Assembly (NCBI GenBank): GCA_030540395.1 | Contig: JAUNWI010000008.1 | Coordinates: 1 to 64,000 of the forward strand | Direction of reading: 5' to 3' | Source: Phascolarctobacterium sp. | GTDB taxonomy: Bacteria > Bacillota > Negativicutes > Acidaminococcales > Acidaminococcaceae | Length of the DNA: 64,000 nt | Shown here: positions 49,235 to 57,405 of the stretch, piece by piece | Layout of the letters: every line of letters starts with the position of its first letter | How positions within the stretch are numbered: the stretch's first letter is position 1 | The notes under the pieces: generated by a model | The model's database searches: none | The model's input: only the letters and a program-made list of their open reading frames with translations | Told to the model about the DNA's origin: nothing | Made by a program: the position numbers and the translations under genes

Positions 49235-49564
49235 ATGCATATCCATCAACACAAGCTTCCTCTACCAGGACAGGAGGACGAAAAATATCTTCAGCCCATG
49301 GCGGATACCTTTAAGGTGCTTAGCGACCCTACTCGCATCCGCATTTTGGCACTTTTGGCCCATCAGGAAATGTGCGTCACCTGCATTGCAGAGGCCTTGG
49401 AGATGACCCATTCTGCCATCAGCCATCAGCTGCGCATCTTGAGGTCCACTAACCTAGTAAAATTCACCAAGGAAGGCAAGGAAGTAATCTATTCCTTGGA
49501 CGATGCTCATGTCCTTTCGCTTTTTGACCAAGCCTTAGACCATGTAAAGCACAAAATGGGTTAA
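49235..49564 (+). CDS. ArsR/SmtB-family metal-sensing repressor
   Basis: A 109-residue winged-helix repressor. The start is the ATG of MHIHQHKLPL, behind CAGGTG. DPTRIRILALLAHQEMCVTCIAEAL and HSAISHQLRILR form the DNA-binding core. At the end, DAHVLSLFDQALDHVKH gives the alpha-5 site Asp-x-His-x10-His-x2-His, as in zinc sensors SmtB/CzrA (with His for the last Glu). Two Cys in EMCVTC could add an alpha-3 site, and the N-terminus is His-rich. It should sense Zn, Co or Ni and probably represses its own thiW-containing operon. Confidence 0.88.
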   Translation: MHIHQHKLPLPGQEDEKYLQPMADTFKVLSDPTRIRILALLAHQEMCVTCIAEALEMTHSAISHQLRILRSTNLVKFTKEGKEVIYSLDDAHVLSLFDQALDHVKHKMG

Positions 49565-49592
49565 GCACTAGCGTGCATTAACCCATTTTTTT
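49553..49592. terminator. Bidirectional terminator built from two coding ends
   Basis: AAAATGGGTTAA (end of the arsR-type gene, including its stop) pairs with TTAACCCATTTT (codons for Lys-Trp-Val near the end of the convergent gene), with T-runs outside on the plus strand. Confidence 0.7.
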
Positions 49593-50578
49593 ATAATCTC
49601 ACTCTTATAGGTGCTGGTCCAGCTCAAATCATCCACTGGCACCTGCACATTGCCTATAAGCTCCCTACGACCATCGTTGTAGGGATAATTTTTTACGTGC
49701 CACATGTAATGGTAGCCATTCTTGGGCAAAAGCTCGGCGCCCTCGTCGCTCATCAGGTAGTCCAAAAAGCTCTTGGCTATTTGCTCGTGGGGAGCCCCCT
49801 TAATGATGGCCGCACCAGTCAGGATATTGCGGTTAGCATCCTTGGGCACCGTAGCAAAAAGATGTCGATGCCGTGTTTCTAAGAGCAAAGCATAATCCAG
49901 CGGCACCACTGCCACTGTTTTTTTACCGATATAAACCTTGTCCACTGCCTCACCAAAGCCAGAGGTATAATCCGGATTTTGAGCATTGAGCTTAGCCGCA
50001 TATTCCAGCGCGGCCTCCCGGCCCCGCAGCTGCCAAATCGAAGTCAGCATGCCAAAGCTGGCACCACCCTGAGTAAAATCCGCCATAGTAATCTCATCCT
50101 TCAGCTGGTGTGCCAACAGCTCATCCCAGCTTTCGGGAGCATAAAGTCCATAGGCCTGGAGATTATTTTTATTGCTCAGCAAAGCAATATAGCTCAAATA
50201 AAGGCTGGTCCATTCACCAGTGCGATTGCGCAGCTCCGCCGGCACCTTGTAGGATTCCTTGGCCAGATAAGGTTCTAAGATATGCTGCTCATCGGCCATA
50301 AAAAATTCCTCACTGGTACCGCCCAGCCAAATATCAAATTTATGCTGACGCAAATAATCAAAGCGCTGCTGCTGAGTGCCACCGGGAAGGTAGCTCACCA
50401 CAACCTTAACACCACTTTTTTTACTAAAGCTCTCAGCAATAAGCTCTGTAAAAGCCTTATTCATACTGCTGCACAGCTCCAGCCGTGGCTTTTCCTGGGG
50501 CTTTTCGCCACCGCAGCCACCCAATATCACTAAGGCCAGCAGTACACATATTATCCTTGCAAAAGCTATTTTTCGCAT
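49568..50578 (-). CDS. Orphan ferric-type ABC substrate-binding lipoprotein
   Basis: A 336-residue lipoprotein. Lipobox ILGGCGGE places the anchor Cys near residue 22. The body resembles the AfuA/FutA group (ELCSSMNKAFTELIAESF, VVSYLPGGTQQQRFDYLR, SGFGEAVDKVYIGKKTVAVVPLDYALLLE). No permease or ATPase is in its transcription unit; the upstream operon has its own binding protein. It may share that transporter or another. Convergent with the arsR-type gene with three bases between stops. The typical iron-ligand Tyr pair near the end is not obvious, so the ligand is open. Confidence 0.82.
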   Translation of the reverse strand: MRKIAFARIICVLLALVILGGCGGEKPQEKPRLELCSSMNKAFTELIAESFSKKSGVKVVVSYLPGGTQQQRFDYLRQHKFDIWLGGTSEEFFMADEQHILEPYLAKESYKVPAELRNRTGEWTSLYLSYIALLSNKNNLQAYGLYAPESWDELLAHQLKDEITMADFTQGGASFGMLTSIWQLRGREAALEYAAKLNAQNPDYTSGFGEAVDKVYIGKKTVAVVPLDYALLLETRHRHLFATVPKDANRNILTGAAIIKGAPHEQIAKSFLDYLMSDEGAELLPKNGYHYMWHVKNYPYNDGRRELIGNVQVPVDDLSWTSTYKSEIIKKWVNAR

Positions 50579-50633
50579 TATTCTTAATCCGCCTTTCCTC
50601 TATCATTATATCATACCTTGACAAGCAAAAAGC

Positions 50634-50666
50634 AGAAAAAAATAGGCTGGCAGGTCTGCCAGCCTA
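50634..50666 (-). terminator. Terminator of the ferric-type ABC operon
   Basis: Perfect 11-bp palindromic stem TAGGCTGGCAG/CTGCCAGCCTA, then TTTTTTT on the minus strand. Confidence 0.88.
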
Positions 50667-50686
50667 AAATTTTACAATTTTGATGC

Positions 50687-51730
50687 TTATTTCTCAAAAA
50701 CCATAACGCGGTCAAAGTCCAGATATACCTTGGCGCCATCGGGGATAGCATCCAAGTCTGCACCCTTAACGATAACGCGCACATCGTGGTCGCCCACCTT
50801 TACGCGATAGTCAACCGCATCGCCCAAGTAGAAGCGGTGGGTCAGCTGGCCTTCGATTTGGCCGCCGTCCAAGGACATAGTAATGTTTTCGGGACGTACA
50901 GCGATAGTTGCTTCGCCAGTAACCTTACTGGTATTGGGGAAGGAAACATTGCTGCCCTTCAGGAATACGCGGTCACCCTTAGCCTCGCCCTCCATAAAGT
51001 TAACCAGACCGATGAAGTCGGCAACCATCTTGTTGGCAGGTTGAGTATAAATTTCGTGGGGAGCACCGATTTGTTGTACCACGCCCATGCTCATAACCAC
51101 AACGCGGTCACTCATCGCCATGGCTTCGCCCTGGTCATGGGTTACATAAACAACGGTAATGCCGGTTTTCTTTTGAATTTCCAAAATTTCAAAGCGCATG
51201 GATTCACGCAGCTTAGCATCCAGGTTGGACAGGGGTTCGTCCAAGAGCAGCAGGCCGGGCTCTGCCACCAGCGCACGAGCCAAAGCTACGCGCTGTTGTT
51301 GACCGCCGGACAGCTGGTTGGGATAACGCTTGCCATATTCGCCAAGATGTACCAGCTCCAGCATTTCCTGTACGCGGCGTTCACGCTCAGCCTTGTCCAC
51401 CTTTTGAATCTTCAGGGGATAGCCAACGTTTTCAGCCACGGTCATATGGGGCCATACTGCATAGGATTGGAATACCATGCCGATATCGCGTTTTTCCGGA
51501 GGTGCAAAGGAGCCCTTGATGGAGGAGCTTACGCATTGCTCGCCGATATAAATTTCACCCTCGGTGGCACGCTCAAAGCCTGCAATCATGCGCAGGGTAG
51601 TGGTCTTGCCGCAACCGGAGGGACCCAGGATGGAAACGAATTCGCCATCCTTAACAACTAAATTAAAATCGTTTACAGCAGTTACGCCGCCGAAACGCTT
51701 AAATACATGCTCAATTCTTACCTCAGACAT
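50687..51730 (-). CDS. ABC transporter ATP-binding protein (FbpC/PotA-like)
   Basis: A 347-residue ATPase of the carbohydrate/polyamine/iron (CUT/POPT) type. Walker A GPSGCGKTT, signature LSGGQQQRVALARALV, Walker B LLLLDEPLSNLDA, switch VTHDQGEAMAMSDR, and a C-terminal TOBE domain (TIAVRPENITM). With the two-domain permease and the binding protein upstream it forms an AfuABC/PhnSTUV-type importer for iron or a small organic anion such as 2-aminoethylphosphonate. Confidence 0.92.
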   Translation of the reverse strand: MSEVRIEHVFKRFGGVTAVNDFNLVVKDGEFVSILGPSGCGKTTTLRMIAGFERATEGEIYIGEQCVSSSIKGSFAPPEKRDIGMVFQSYAVWPHMTVAENVGYPLKIQKVDKAERERRVQEMLELVHLGEYGKRYPNQLSGGQQQRVALARALVAEPGLLLLDEPLSNLDAKLRESMRFEILEIQKKTGITVVYVTHDQGEAMAMSDRVVVMSMGVVQQIGAPHEIYTQPANKMVADFIGLVNFMEGEAKGDRVFLKGSNVSFPNTSKVTGEATIAVRPENITMSLDGGQIEGQLTHRFYLGDAVDYRVKVGDHDVRVIVKGADLDAIPDGAKVYLDFDRVMVFEK

Positions 51731-51747
51731 TTATTGTTCACTCCTTG

Positions 51748-53421
51748 TTAAATACCAACATTACCCTTGGAAAGCTTGTTCAGAATCAAGTTACCAATGA
51801 GGACGATAGCCAGAATGATTACAGAAAGCACGGAAGCATTCTGGGTATCAGCATAGGTTTGCAGCTCGTACAGCAATACGCCAATGGTCTTGGTGTCACT
51901 GCCATACAGCAGCAAAGACATGGTCAATTCGTAGAAGGACGGCATGAAAATCAAGAACCAGCCGGCGATTACGGAAGGAGCAATCAACGGGATAATAATA
52001 TCCTTGCAGCAGCGCAGCCAGTTAGCACCGGAGTTCAGCGCAGCCTCTTCCAAGGAAATGTGTACCTGACTAAGCGCAGCCGCAATAGTACGCACGGACA
52101 TGGTCATGTACTTAACCAGGTAGCTGACGATAATAATCCACACGGTGGAGTACAGGTTCAGGCCATAGTTGCCGCTGAAGGTAATAATCAAAGCCAAGGC
52201 GATAACGATGGACGGAGTGGAGCCGCCAATTACTACCAACAGGTCAGGAATGCTGCGGCCTTTAATCTGAGTTTTAACAGCCAGATAAGCCACGAACAAG
52301 CTGAGCAGAGTACCGATGGTAGCAGCGATAACACCGTAAATTACGGAGTTCCAAACGCTTTCCATGTATTGGGCACTGGTAATAACGGGAATCCAGGGGT
52401 CAATACCGATATTGGACCAGGTAATGGGCTTGGACATGGACTTCAGGAAGGATGTCAGCACGATGGAGCCCAAGGGGATAATTACGGCGATTGCACCATA
52501 AAGGCCAACGGCACAGAAGGCAGGCCAACGCCATTTGCCCAGCTCTACGATATTAGGACGGGTGGATTTACCGGAAATAGTGGTGTAATCCTTGCGACCC
52601 ATCATCCAGGTCATGCCCATCAGAAGGATGTTAGCAATAAACATCAGGGAAGCAGCCAAAGCCGTGGAATCACGGATACCGGCATCATCACCCATGTAAA
52701 TATAGGTTACAATACGTGTGGTCATAACCTCGATATTACCGGGCATACCAACGATGGAGGGGATACCGAAGCAGGAGCCTGCAGCGATGAATACCAAAAG
52801 GCCACCAGCCAAAATGGAGGGTGCCATCAGGGGCAGGGTTACGTCCAGCACGGTACGCAGGGGAGAAGCGCCGGATACGCGAGCTGCTTCCTCCAAAGTC
52901 GGGTCCATTTTCTCCATAGCGCGAGAAATGGTAATAAAAGCAAAGGGGGAATAGAACAGCGTCAATACCCAAGCCAAGCCCCAAAAGGTGTAAATATCAA
53001 AGGGAGCCGTTTGCAGGCCAAACATCCACTTAAAGATATTGTTTAAATAGCCTACACTGGGATTCAAAAGCTGTACCCAGGCAATAGCGCCAACATAGGG
53101 CGGAATCATGTAGCTGGAAACCAAGAGGGTACGGAAGCCCTTCTTACCGGGCATATCGGTACGACCAACCAGCCAGGCCAGCGGGAACGTAATGATAACG
53201 CTGGCAATCATAACCATAAGGGACAGCTCCACGGTATTGGTCAAAGCCTTCCAGTTTACATCGGCGCTGTACACGTTACGGTAGTTTTCTAAATTAATGG
53301 CACCATCCTTGACAATGCTGTCGAAAAGCAAAATTCCCATGGGGAAAATTACAAAATAGAGCAGCAGCAGCACGGATAGTGAAATAACGATAGTTTTGCT
53401 GTTTATACGTGATGATAGCAT
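51748..53421 (-). CDS. ABC transporter permease, two fused permease domains (FbpB-like)
   Basis: A 557-residue membrane protein with about 12 helices in two homologous halves, each with a coupling loop of the EAA type (EEAARVSGASPLRTVLDVTLPL and EEAALNSGANWLRCCKDIIIPL; key E-A-A---G positions kept). Such fused permeases occur in iron(III) and 2-aminoethylphosphonate systems. The ATG of MLSSRINSK is used; the ribosome site AAGGAG is rather far (14 bases). It follows the binding-protein gene beyond an intraoperonic hairpin. Confidence 0.9.
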   Translation of the reverse strand: MLSSRINSKTIVISLSVLLLLYFVIFPMGILLFDSIVKDGAINLENYRNVYSADVNWKALTNTVELSLMVMIASVIITFPLAWLVGRTDMPGKKGFRTLLVSSYMIPPYVGAIAWVQLLNPSVGYLNNIFKWMFGLQTAPFDIYTFWGLAWVLTLFYSPFAFITISRAMEKMDPTLEEAARVSGASPLRTVLDVTLPLMAPSILAGGLLVFIAAGSCFGIPSIVGMPGNIEVMTTRIVTYIYMGDDAGIRDSTALAASLMFIANILLMGMTWMMGRKDYTTISGKSTRPNIVELGKWRWPAFCAVGLYGAIAVIIPLGSIVLTSFLKSMSKPITWSNIGIDPWIPVITSAQYMESVWNSVIYGVIAATIGTLLSLFVAYLAVKTQIKGRSIPDLLVVIGGSTPSIVIALALIITFSGNYGLNLYSTVWIIIVSYLVKYMTMSVRTIAAALSQVHISLEEAALNSGANWLRCCKDIIIPLIAPSVIAGWFLIFMPSFYELTMSLLLYGSDTKTIGVLLYELQTYADTQNASVLSVIILAIVLIGNLILNKLSKGNVGI

Positions 53422-53484
53422 GGAAAGTAATGTTTCTCCTTCCCTAAAAAATCTCAAAACATAGGGGTTTAAGGGACTTAAAAA

Positions 53485-53525
53485 TAAAGCAGGAAAACAG
53501 GGAGCGCCGAAGCGTCCCTGTTTTG
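53485..53525 (-). terminator. Intraoperonic terminator between binding-protein and permease genes
   Basis: Minus strand: AAAACAGGGACGC pairs with GCGCTCCCTGTTTT (one bulge), then CCTGCTTTATTTTT. Repeats the arrangement of the TrpXYZ-like operon. Confidence 0.7.
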
Positions 53526-53557
53526 CCTATGAATTACATTGTTACACTACAGGTAGA

Positions 53558-54595
53558 TTATTTGTCCATAACTCTCTTACGGAACTCTTCTTTAATCTTA
53601 GCGTTGTTGTCAGCCAGTTTTCTCCAGTCAACTTTGATCTTGCCGTCGGTCAGACCTTTGGTCGGAACGGAACCAATAGGCTCTTTAACGTCGCCACGAA
53701 CGGAGTGCATCCAGCCCTTAACAACTGCTTGTTGGCCTTCCTTGCTCAGCCACCAGTCAACCAAAGCTTTAGCGCCCTCAGGATTCTTGGTGGTGTTGAA
53801 GATTGCAATCGGGGAAGGAACTTGAACTACGCCGTCCTTCGGATAGATAACCTTCAAGGGCTCTTTCTTGGTGTTAGCCAGCTTCAGGATGTTTTCTTCC
53901 AAAATCATTGCAGCTGCATATTCGCCGGTCAACAGCTTGTTTTGGATAGCGGAGTTGCCTTCTTCAACGCGCAGGCCGTTAGCCTTCAGTTTGTCAAAAT
54001 ATTCCCAACCATATTTGTCAGCCAAAGCGCCAACTGCTACATAAGCGGTACCGCTCAGCATGGGGTTAGGCATAGCGATTTTGCCCTTCCATTTCGGGTC
54101 GGTCAAATCGGTCCAGTTTTTCGGAGCATCTTCAGCCTTCAGCTTGTCAGCATTGTAAGCAATGATCATGTTGCAAACACGAACTGCATACCAAGCGCCA
54201 TCAGCTGCTTTATCGTTAATCAAATTCTTTTCTTCCTTGGATTTGTAAGGAAGCAACAGTTTTTGATCTTCTAATTTCAGATAGTAGGAAGGATCTGCTA
54301 CCATCAATACGTCAGCGCCAATCTTCTTAGCTTTGATTTCGCCGGTAATCTTGGTAACAACTTTTTCGGTACCGCCTTGGAACCAGTTAACCTTCATTTC
54401 GGGGAATGCTTTGGCAACATTAGGTTTGCACATATTGTCGATGATATCAGGGTAGATAGAGGTATAAACCATGATTTCGCCTTTAGTGCCGCCAGCTTTT
54501 TTGTCAGCCTTTTTGTCGCCGCCACCGCAGCCAGCCAGTGCTACGCTCAATGCCAGAATTGCTGCTGCGCCAAGCATCCATTTAGATTTTTTCAT
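53558..54595 (-). CDS. Ferric-type ABC transporter substrate-binding lipoprotein
   Basis: A 345-residue lipoprotein with lipobox VALAGCGG (Cys near 23) and a Lys/Asp/Ala linker. The domain starts EIMVYTSIYPDIIDNMC; GGTEKVVTKITGEIKAKKIGADVLMVADPSYY (recognised in parts), NWTDLTDPKWKGKIAMPNP and NSAIQNKLLTGEYAAAMILEEN match extracellular solute-binding family 1 proteins of iron(III) or 2-aminoethylphosphonate systems. First gene of the binding protein-permease-ATPase operon. No Fur box is visible upstream, which slightly favours a non-iron substrate. Confidence 0.9.
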   Translation of the reverse strand: MKKSKWMLGAAAILALSVALAGCGGGDKKADKKAGGTKGEIMVYTSIYPDIIDNMCKPNVAKAFPEMKVNWFQGGTEKVVTKITGEIKAKKIGADVLMVADPSYYLKLEDQKLLLPYKSKEEKNLINDKAADGAWYAVRVCNMIIAYNADKLKAEDAPKNWTDLTDPKWKGKIAMPNPMLSGTAYVAVGALADKYGWEYFDKLKANGLRVEEGNSAIQNKLLTGEYAAAMILEENILKLANTKKEPLKVIYPKDGVVQVPSPIAIFNTTKNPEGAKALVDWWLSKEGQQAVVKGWMHSVRGDVKEPIGSVPTKGLTDGKIKVDWRKLADNNAKIKEEFRKRVMDK

Positions 54596-54898
54596 TCACA
54601 AACACTCCTTTTCCTTATCCTCGTTGATATTTAATTTACTAGTGTAAACGACATTCTACACCCTCATTAGAAAAATTCGCTACGGTCCAATTTCTTCCTG
54701 CTTACACTTTACAAAAATTTAACAATTTTTATACTTTTTGTGTCACATTTACGCTTATTGAGTAGACATTCCACCACGGAATTACATGTGACTATTTTTG
54801 TCCTATACGGACTTTTTGCGTCCCGCTTATAGCAAGAAAAAAATGTGTATTTAAAGCAGGCTTCACTGACTCTACTTCAAATACACATTTTGGCTTTG
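54596..54898. other. Intergenic region between the binding-protein gene and the FkbM gene
   Basis: Carries the promoter region of the ABC operon (AT-rich; a possible extended -10 TGTAGAAT near 54655 on the minus strand) and the FkbM gene terminator. No Fur-like palindrome and no gene seen. Confidence 0.5.
54834..54890 (-). terminator. Terminator of the FkbM methyltransferase gene
   Basis: Minus strand: AAATGTGTATTT pairs with AAATACACATTT around a 26-base loop, then TTTTC. Confidence 0.75.
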
Positions 54899-55987
54899 TT
54901 ACTTGCTAGGCACAGCGATAAAATTTAACTCCCAGGCAGGAACATAGGGATGCTTTCGCAGATAGATTTTATAGTCCGGCACCAGCTGCCACATTAATAA
55001 TGGCAAACGGAATAAATCCACATCATAGTGATAGGCAGCCACAAATAGCTTCGGCTTGTGTTGGCTAATAGTCCCGGCGCCGCCTTGCAGCGCCTGCACC
55101 TCCGCCCCCTCCACATCCATTTTGATGTAGGAGACGGCTCGTCCCGCCGCTACAACGTCAATAGTAGTCACCGGCACCTCCCTTTTACTCGCGCCAATAA
55201 AGGTGGACTGACGTCCACCGCTGTCGCTAAAGCTAAGCTCACCCGCGGCATCCCAGATGCCGCTTTCGTGCACCTCCACAGCAAGCCCGCGCCGGGCGAG
55301 CTCCTCGGCCAGCGCACGTAGCTTGCGGCAGTTGCGCCTGTCCGGCTCCACTGCCACCACCTCACGCCACTGCCAATTGGTCAGCTCACCTAATTCTTGA
55401 ATGGTGTCCCCGTTATAAGCACCCAAATCTAAATAAATCTCCTTCGCGTCAGGACGGATTAGCTGGCGCAAATCCTCCTGCCGCTCGCTTGCGCATTCAA
55501 ACAAATAGCTGATTTTTCCACTCAGCTTATAGTTCAAGGTATTGGCAAAAACCTTTCGCGAAGCATCGTCTGCCAAGCGCTCATACACCAGCTCTAGCTC
55601 TTGCTCGTGCTTTGCTAGCCACTCGCTGCTTACCAGCTCCTCCTCCGCAAAAAGCGGCAAATGCGGCGCCACTACCTCCTGCTCGCTAGCCAGCTCGCGA
55701 AAGCGAGCCAGCACCTCCGGCCTTTCACTGGCAAAGGCTATTACTACTAAAAGCTCCTCCCCTAAGCGAGCCTTGATAGCGGCATAGCGCTCTACGGTAA
55801 AGCCGCGAAACTGCTGCCCCCGCACAAACTCATCGCTAGCAAAAACGCCCTGCACTGGTACCTCGTTCGCCTCGCACCAATCCAGTATTTTATCAGCACC
55901 ATTGCCCATGCCATACAGTACAATGGGCTTAGCGGTCCGCTTTAAAAGCTCCCACACGCTTTCCTGCTCTATCATAAAGATTAGCAT
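54899..55987 (-). CDS. FkbM-family methyltransferase with an N-terminal extension
   Basis: A 362-residue protein. The C-terminal 200 residues are an FkbM-type SAM-dependent O-methyltransferase: IYLDLGAYNGDTIQEL (SAM motif I), VVAVEPDRRNCRKL, and VSYIKMDVEGAEVQALQGG. The first 150 residues begin IVLYGMGNGADKILDWCE, a Rossmann-like G-x-G-x2-A nucleotide-binding start, as in proteins joining a sugar-type binding fold to FkbM, often found with glycan genes. Acceptor unknown. The ATG behind AGGAGG (MLIFMIEQ) is chosen. GC content is higher than in neighbours. Monocistronic. Confidence 0.83.
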   Translation of the reverse strand: MLIFMIEQESVWELLKRTAKPIVLYGMGNGADKILDWCEANEVPVQGVFASDEFVRGQQFRGFTVERYAAIKARLGEELLVVIAFASERPEVLARFRELASEQEVVAPHLPLFAEEELVSSEWLAKHEQELELVYERLADDASRKVFANTLNYKLSGKISYLFECASERQEDLRQLIRPDAKEIYLDLGAYNGDTIQELGELTNWQWREVVAVEPDRRNCRKLRALAEELARRGLAVEVHESGIWDAAGELSFSDSGGRQSTFIGASKREVPVTTIDVVAAGRAVSYIKMDVEGAEVQALQGGAGTISQHKPKLFVAAYHYDVDLFRLPLLMWQLVPDYKIYLRKHPYVPAWELNFIAVPSK

Positions 55988-56121
55988 CGTCACTCCTCCT
56001 GTCATTTATCTTATTATACACTATTAACTAGTGACGGGTAGGATTAAATATGCTAAAATAGGGGATAATAGATTGGTTTTTATCACTGCAATCACTCTCA
56101 CTAGGCTTGGAGGTTATACCT

Positions 56122-56493
56122 ATGGCTCTACTTGAATCAGGTGAAAACTACCTGGAAACAATTCTCGTTCTCACTAAAAAGAACGGCAGCGTTCGCTCCA
56201 TCGATATCGCTGAGGCAATGCAATTTACCAAAGCCAGCGTTAGTCGCGCTATGAGCATTTTAAAGCGCGATAACTATATTATTATGTATCCTGATGGCTC
56301 CATTTTATTAACCAAGGAGGGTCTGAAAAAAGCCACCGCTGTTTATGATCGTCATGTAACTCTCACTCGCTTCATCAACGAAGTCTTAGGCGTTGATGTG
56401 GAAATCGCAGAAAAGGATGCCTGCCGCATCGAGCATATCATCAGTCCCGAAACCTTTGCCGGTATCAAGGCTCAGCTTAGCAAAAGTAAATGA
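56122..56493 (+). CDS. DtxR/MntR-family metal-dependent regulator (short form)
   Basis: A 123-residue regulator with an N-terminal winged helix (GENYLETILVL, VRSIDIAEAMQFTKASVSRAM) and dimerisation helices. The metal-site stretch DACRIEHIIS has Cys-x2-Glu-His as in the iron sensor DtxR (Cys102, Glu105, His106), whereas MntR has Glu in place of Cys; an earlier His is in DRHVTL. It lacks the SH3-like third domain. Iron-type sensing is therefore suggested. The ATG of MALLESG follows GGAGGT. It leads a run of plus-strand genes to the exported CbiK. Confidence 0.87.
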   Translation: MALLESGENYLETILVLTKKNGSVRSIDIAEAMQFTKASVSRAMSILKRDNYIIMYPDGSILLTKEGLKKATAVYDRHVTLTRFINEVLGVDVEIAEKDACRIEHIISPETFAGIKAQLSKSK

Positions 56494-56540
56494 GCTGCTT
56501 AATTAGTTGGGGTGCAACCATTTTTTAAGGAAGGTGCGTT

Positions 56541-57191
56541 ATGAAAAGAATCATTTTACTCGCTCTAACACTCTGCCTCTTCTGCCTTAGCGCAGCAGCT
56601 GGCCCCAAGCTTTATCGTCATCCTGAATACGATTTTACTAATTTACGCAACATTAAGGTCACTGTCATTAACAACACCCATCCTGAAAACAGCGGTAACT
56701 TCCATGCCGAGGCTATGGCTGAAGAAAAAATGCTATCTGCTCTTTACAGCGCAGCAGGCAAAGCAGGTCTGATTTTGACAGACGAGCGTGCTGGCGGTCC
56801 CATTGCACCCACAGGTGAGCAGGAAAGCCTTTTGCAGCGCAACAAAAAGGCTCCTAAAACTGCGGAAGTGCGCATTATCATAAATTACCTAGGCTATCGC
56901 CGCTATAAGGTACCGGGCCATTATGAGCAAAAAACTGAGTACTTTAAGGAAAAGCGCAAGGACCAATGGGGCAAGGAATATTATGTAGAGATTCCCATCC
57001 CCACCCAAGTATGGGTTCCCGATGCTTATCACAACAATGCCTTGATGGATGTAATCTACAATGTTCATGATTTAGAAACAGCGGCAGTTATTGCCAATGT
57101 TATGGACAGACGTGAGCGAGAATACGAGGAGGACACCTCCGGTATGCTAGGTCGTTCTACTAAGGATTTCTTAAAAGCTCTCAAAAAATAA
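56541..57191 (+). CDS. Exported protein of unknown function
   Basis: A 216-residue protein with a signal peptide (KRIILLALTLCLFCLSAAA). The mature part starts GPKLYRHPEYDFTNLRNIKV and includes AEVRIIINYLGYRRYKVPGH and IPIPTQVWVPDAYH, a beta-rich composition with many Tyr, and ends in a Lys/Arg helix. The general plan resembles small secreted proteins of Negativicutes next to envelope genes, but no family is recognised. It follows the DtxR-type gene by 47 bp and ends before a terminator, so it is likely in the same unit as that regulator. Confidence 0.65.
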   Translation: MKRIILLALTLCLFCLSAAAGPKLYRHPEYDFTNLRNIKVTVINNTHPENSGNFHAEAMAEEKMLSALYSAAGKAGLILTDERAGGPIAPTGEQESLLQRNKKAPKTAEVRIIINYLGYRRYKVPGHYEQKTEYFKEKRKDQWGKEYYVEIPIPTQVWVPDAYHNNALMDVIYNVHDLETAAVIANVMDRREREYEEDTSGMLGRSTKDFLKALKK

Positions 57192-57205
57192 TCAGGCATA
57201 AATTA

Positions 57206-57250
57206 TACCCCTAATATGGTTTAACGCCCATATTAGGGGCTTTCTTTTTG
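57206..57250 (+). terminator. Terminator after the exported protein gene
   Basis: CCCCTAATATGG pairs with CCATATTAGGGG around TTTAACGC, then CTTTCTTTTT. Confidence 0.85.
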
Positions 57251-57268
57251 CGCCTCTAAAGTCTTAAT

Positions 57269-57287
57269 GAAATTGATTCTCATTATT
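57269..57287. promoter_or_regulatory. Predicted Fur box upstream of the exported CbiK gene
   Basis: GAAATTGATTCTCATTATT matches the GATAATGATAATCATTATC consensus at 14 of 19 positions and ends one base before the -35 box. Confidence 0.75.
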
Positions 57288-57288
57288 C

Positions 57289-57316
57289 TTGACATCTTAT
57301 TTATACGTGATATAAT
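57289..57316 (+). promoter_or_regulatory. Promoter of the exported CbiK gene
   Basis: TTGACA (57289-57294), 16-bp spacer, TATAAT (57311-57316), directly after the Fur box. Confidence 0.8.
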
Positions 57317-57405
57317 CTTAAGAAAGAGAGCAATCTAAACTCTTTTATACATTTTAGTCGTGACTCAATTAATGTGCAAAACATAAACCAAAGGAGTGTG
57401 TATCT

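Noticed and set aside
57192..57405. Cobalamin riboswitch upstream of the exported CbiK
   Set aside because: No B12-box; the region is a terminator, a Fur box and a promoter.
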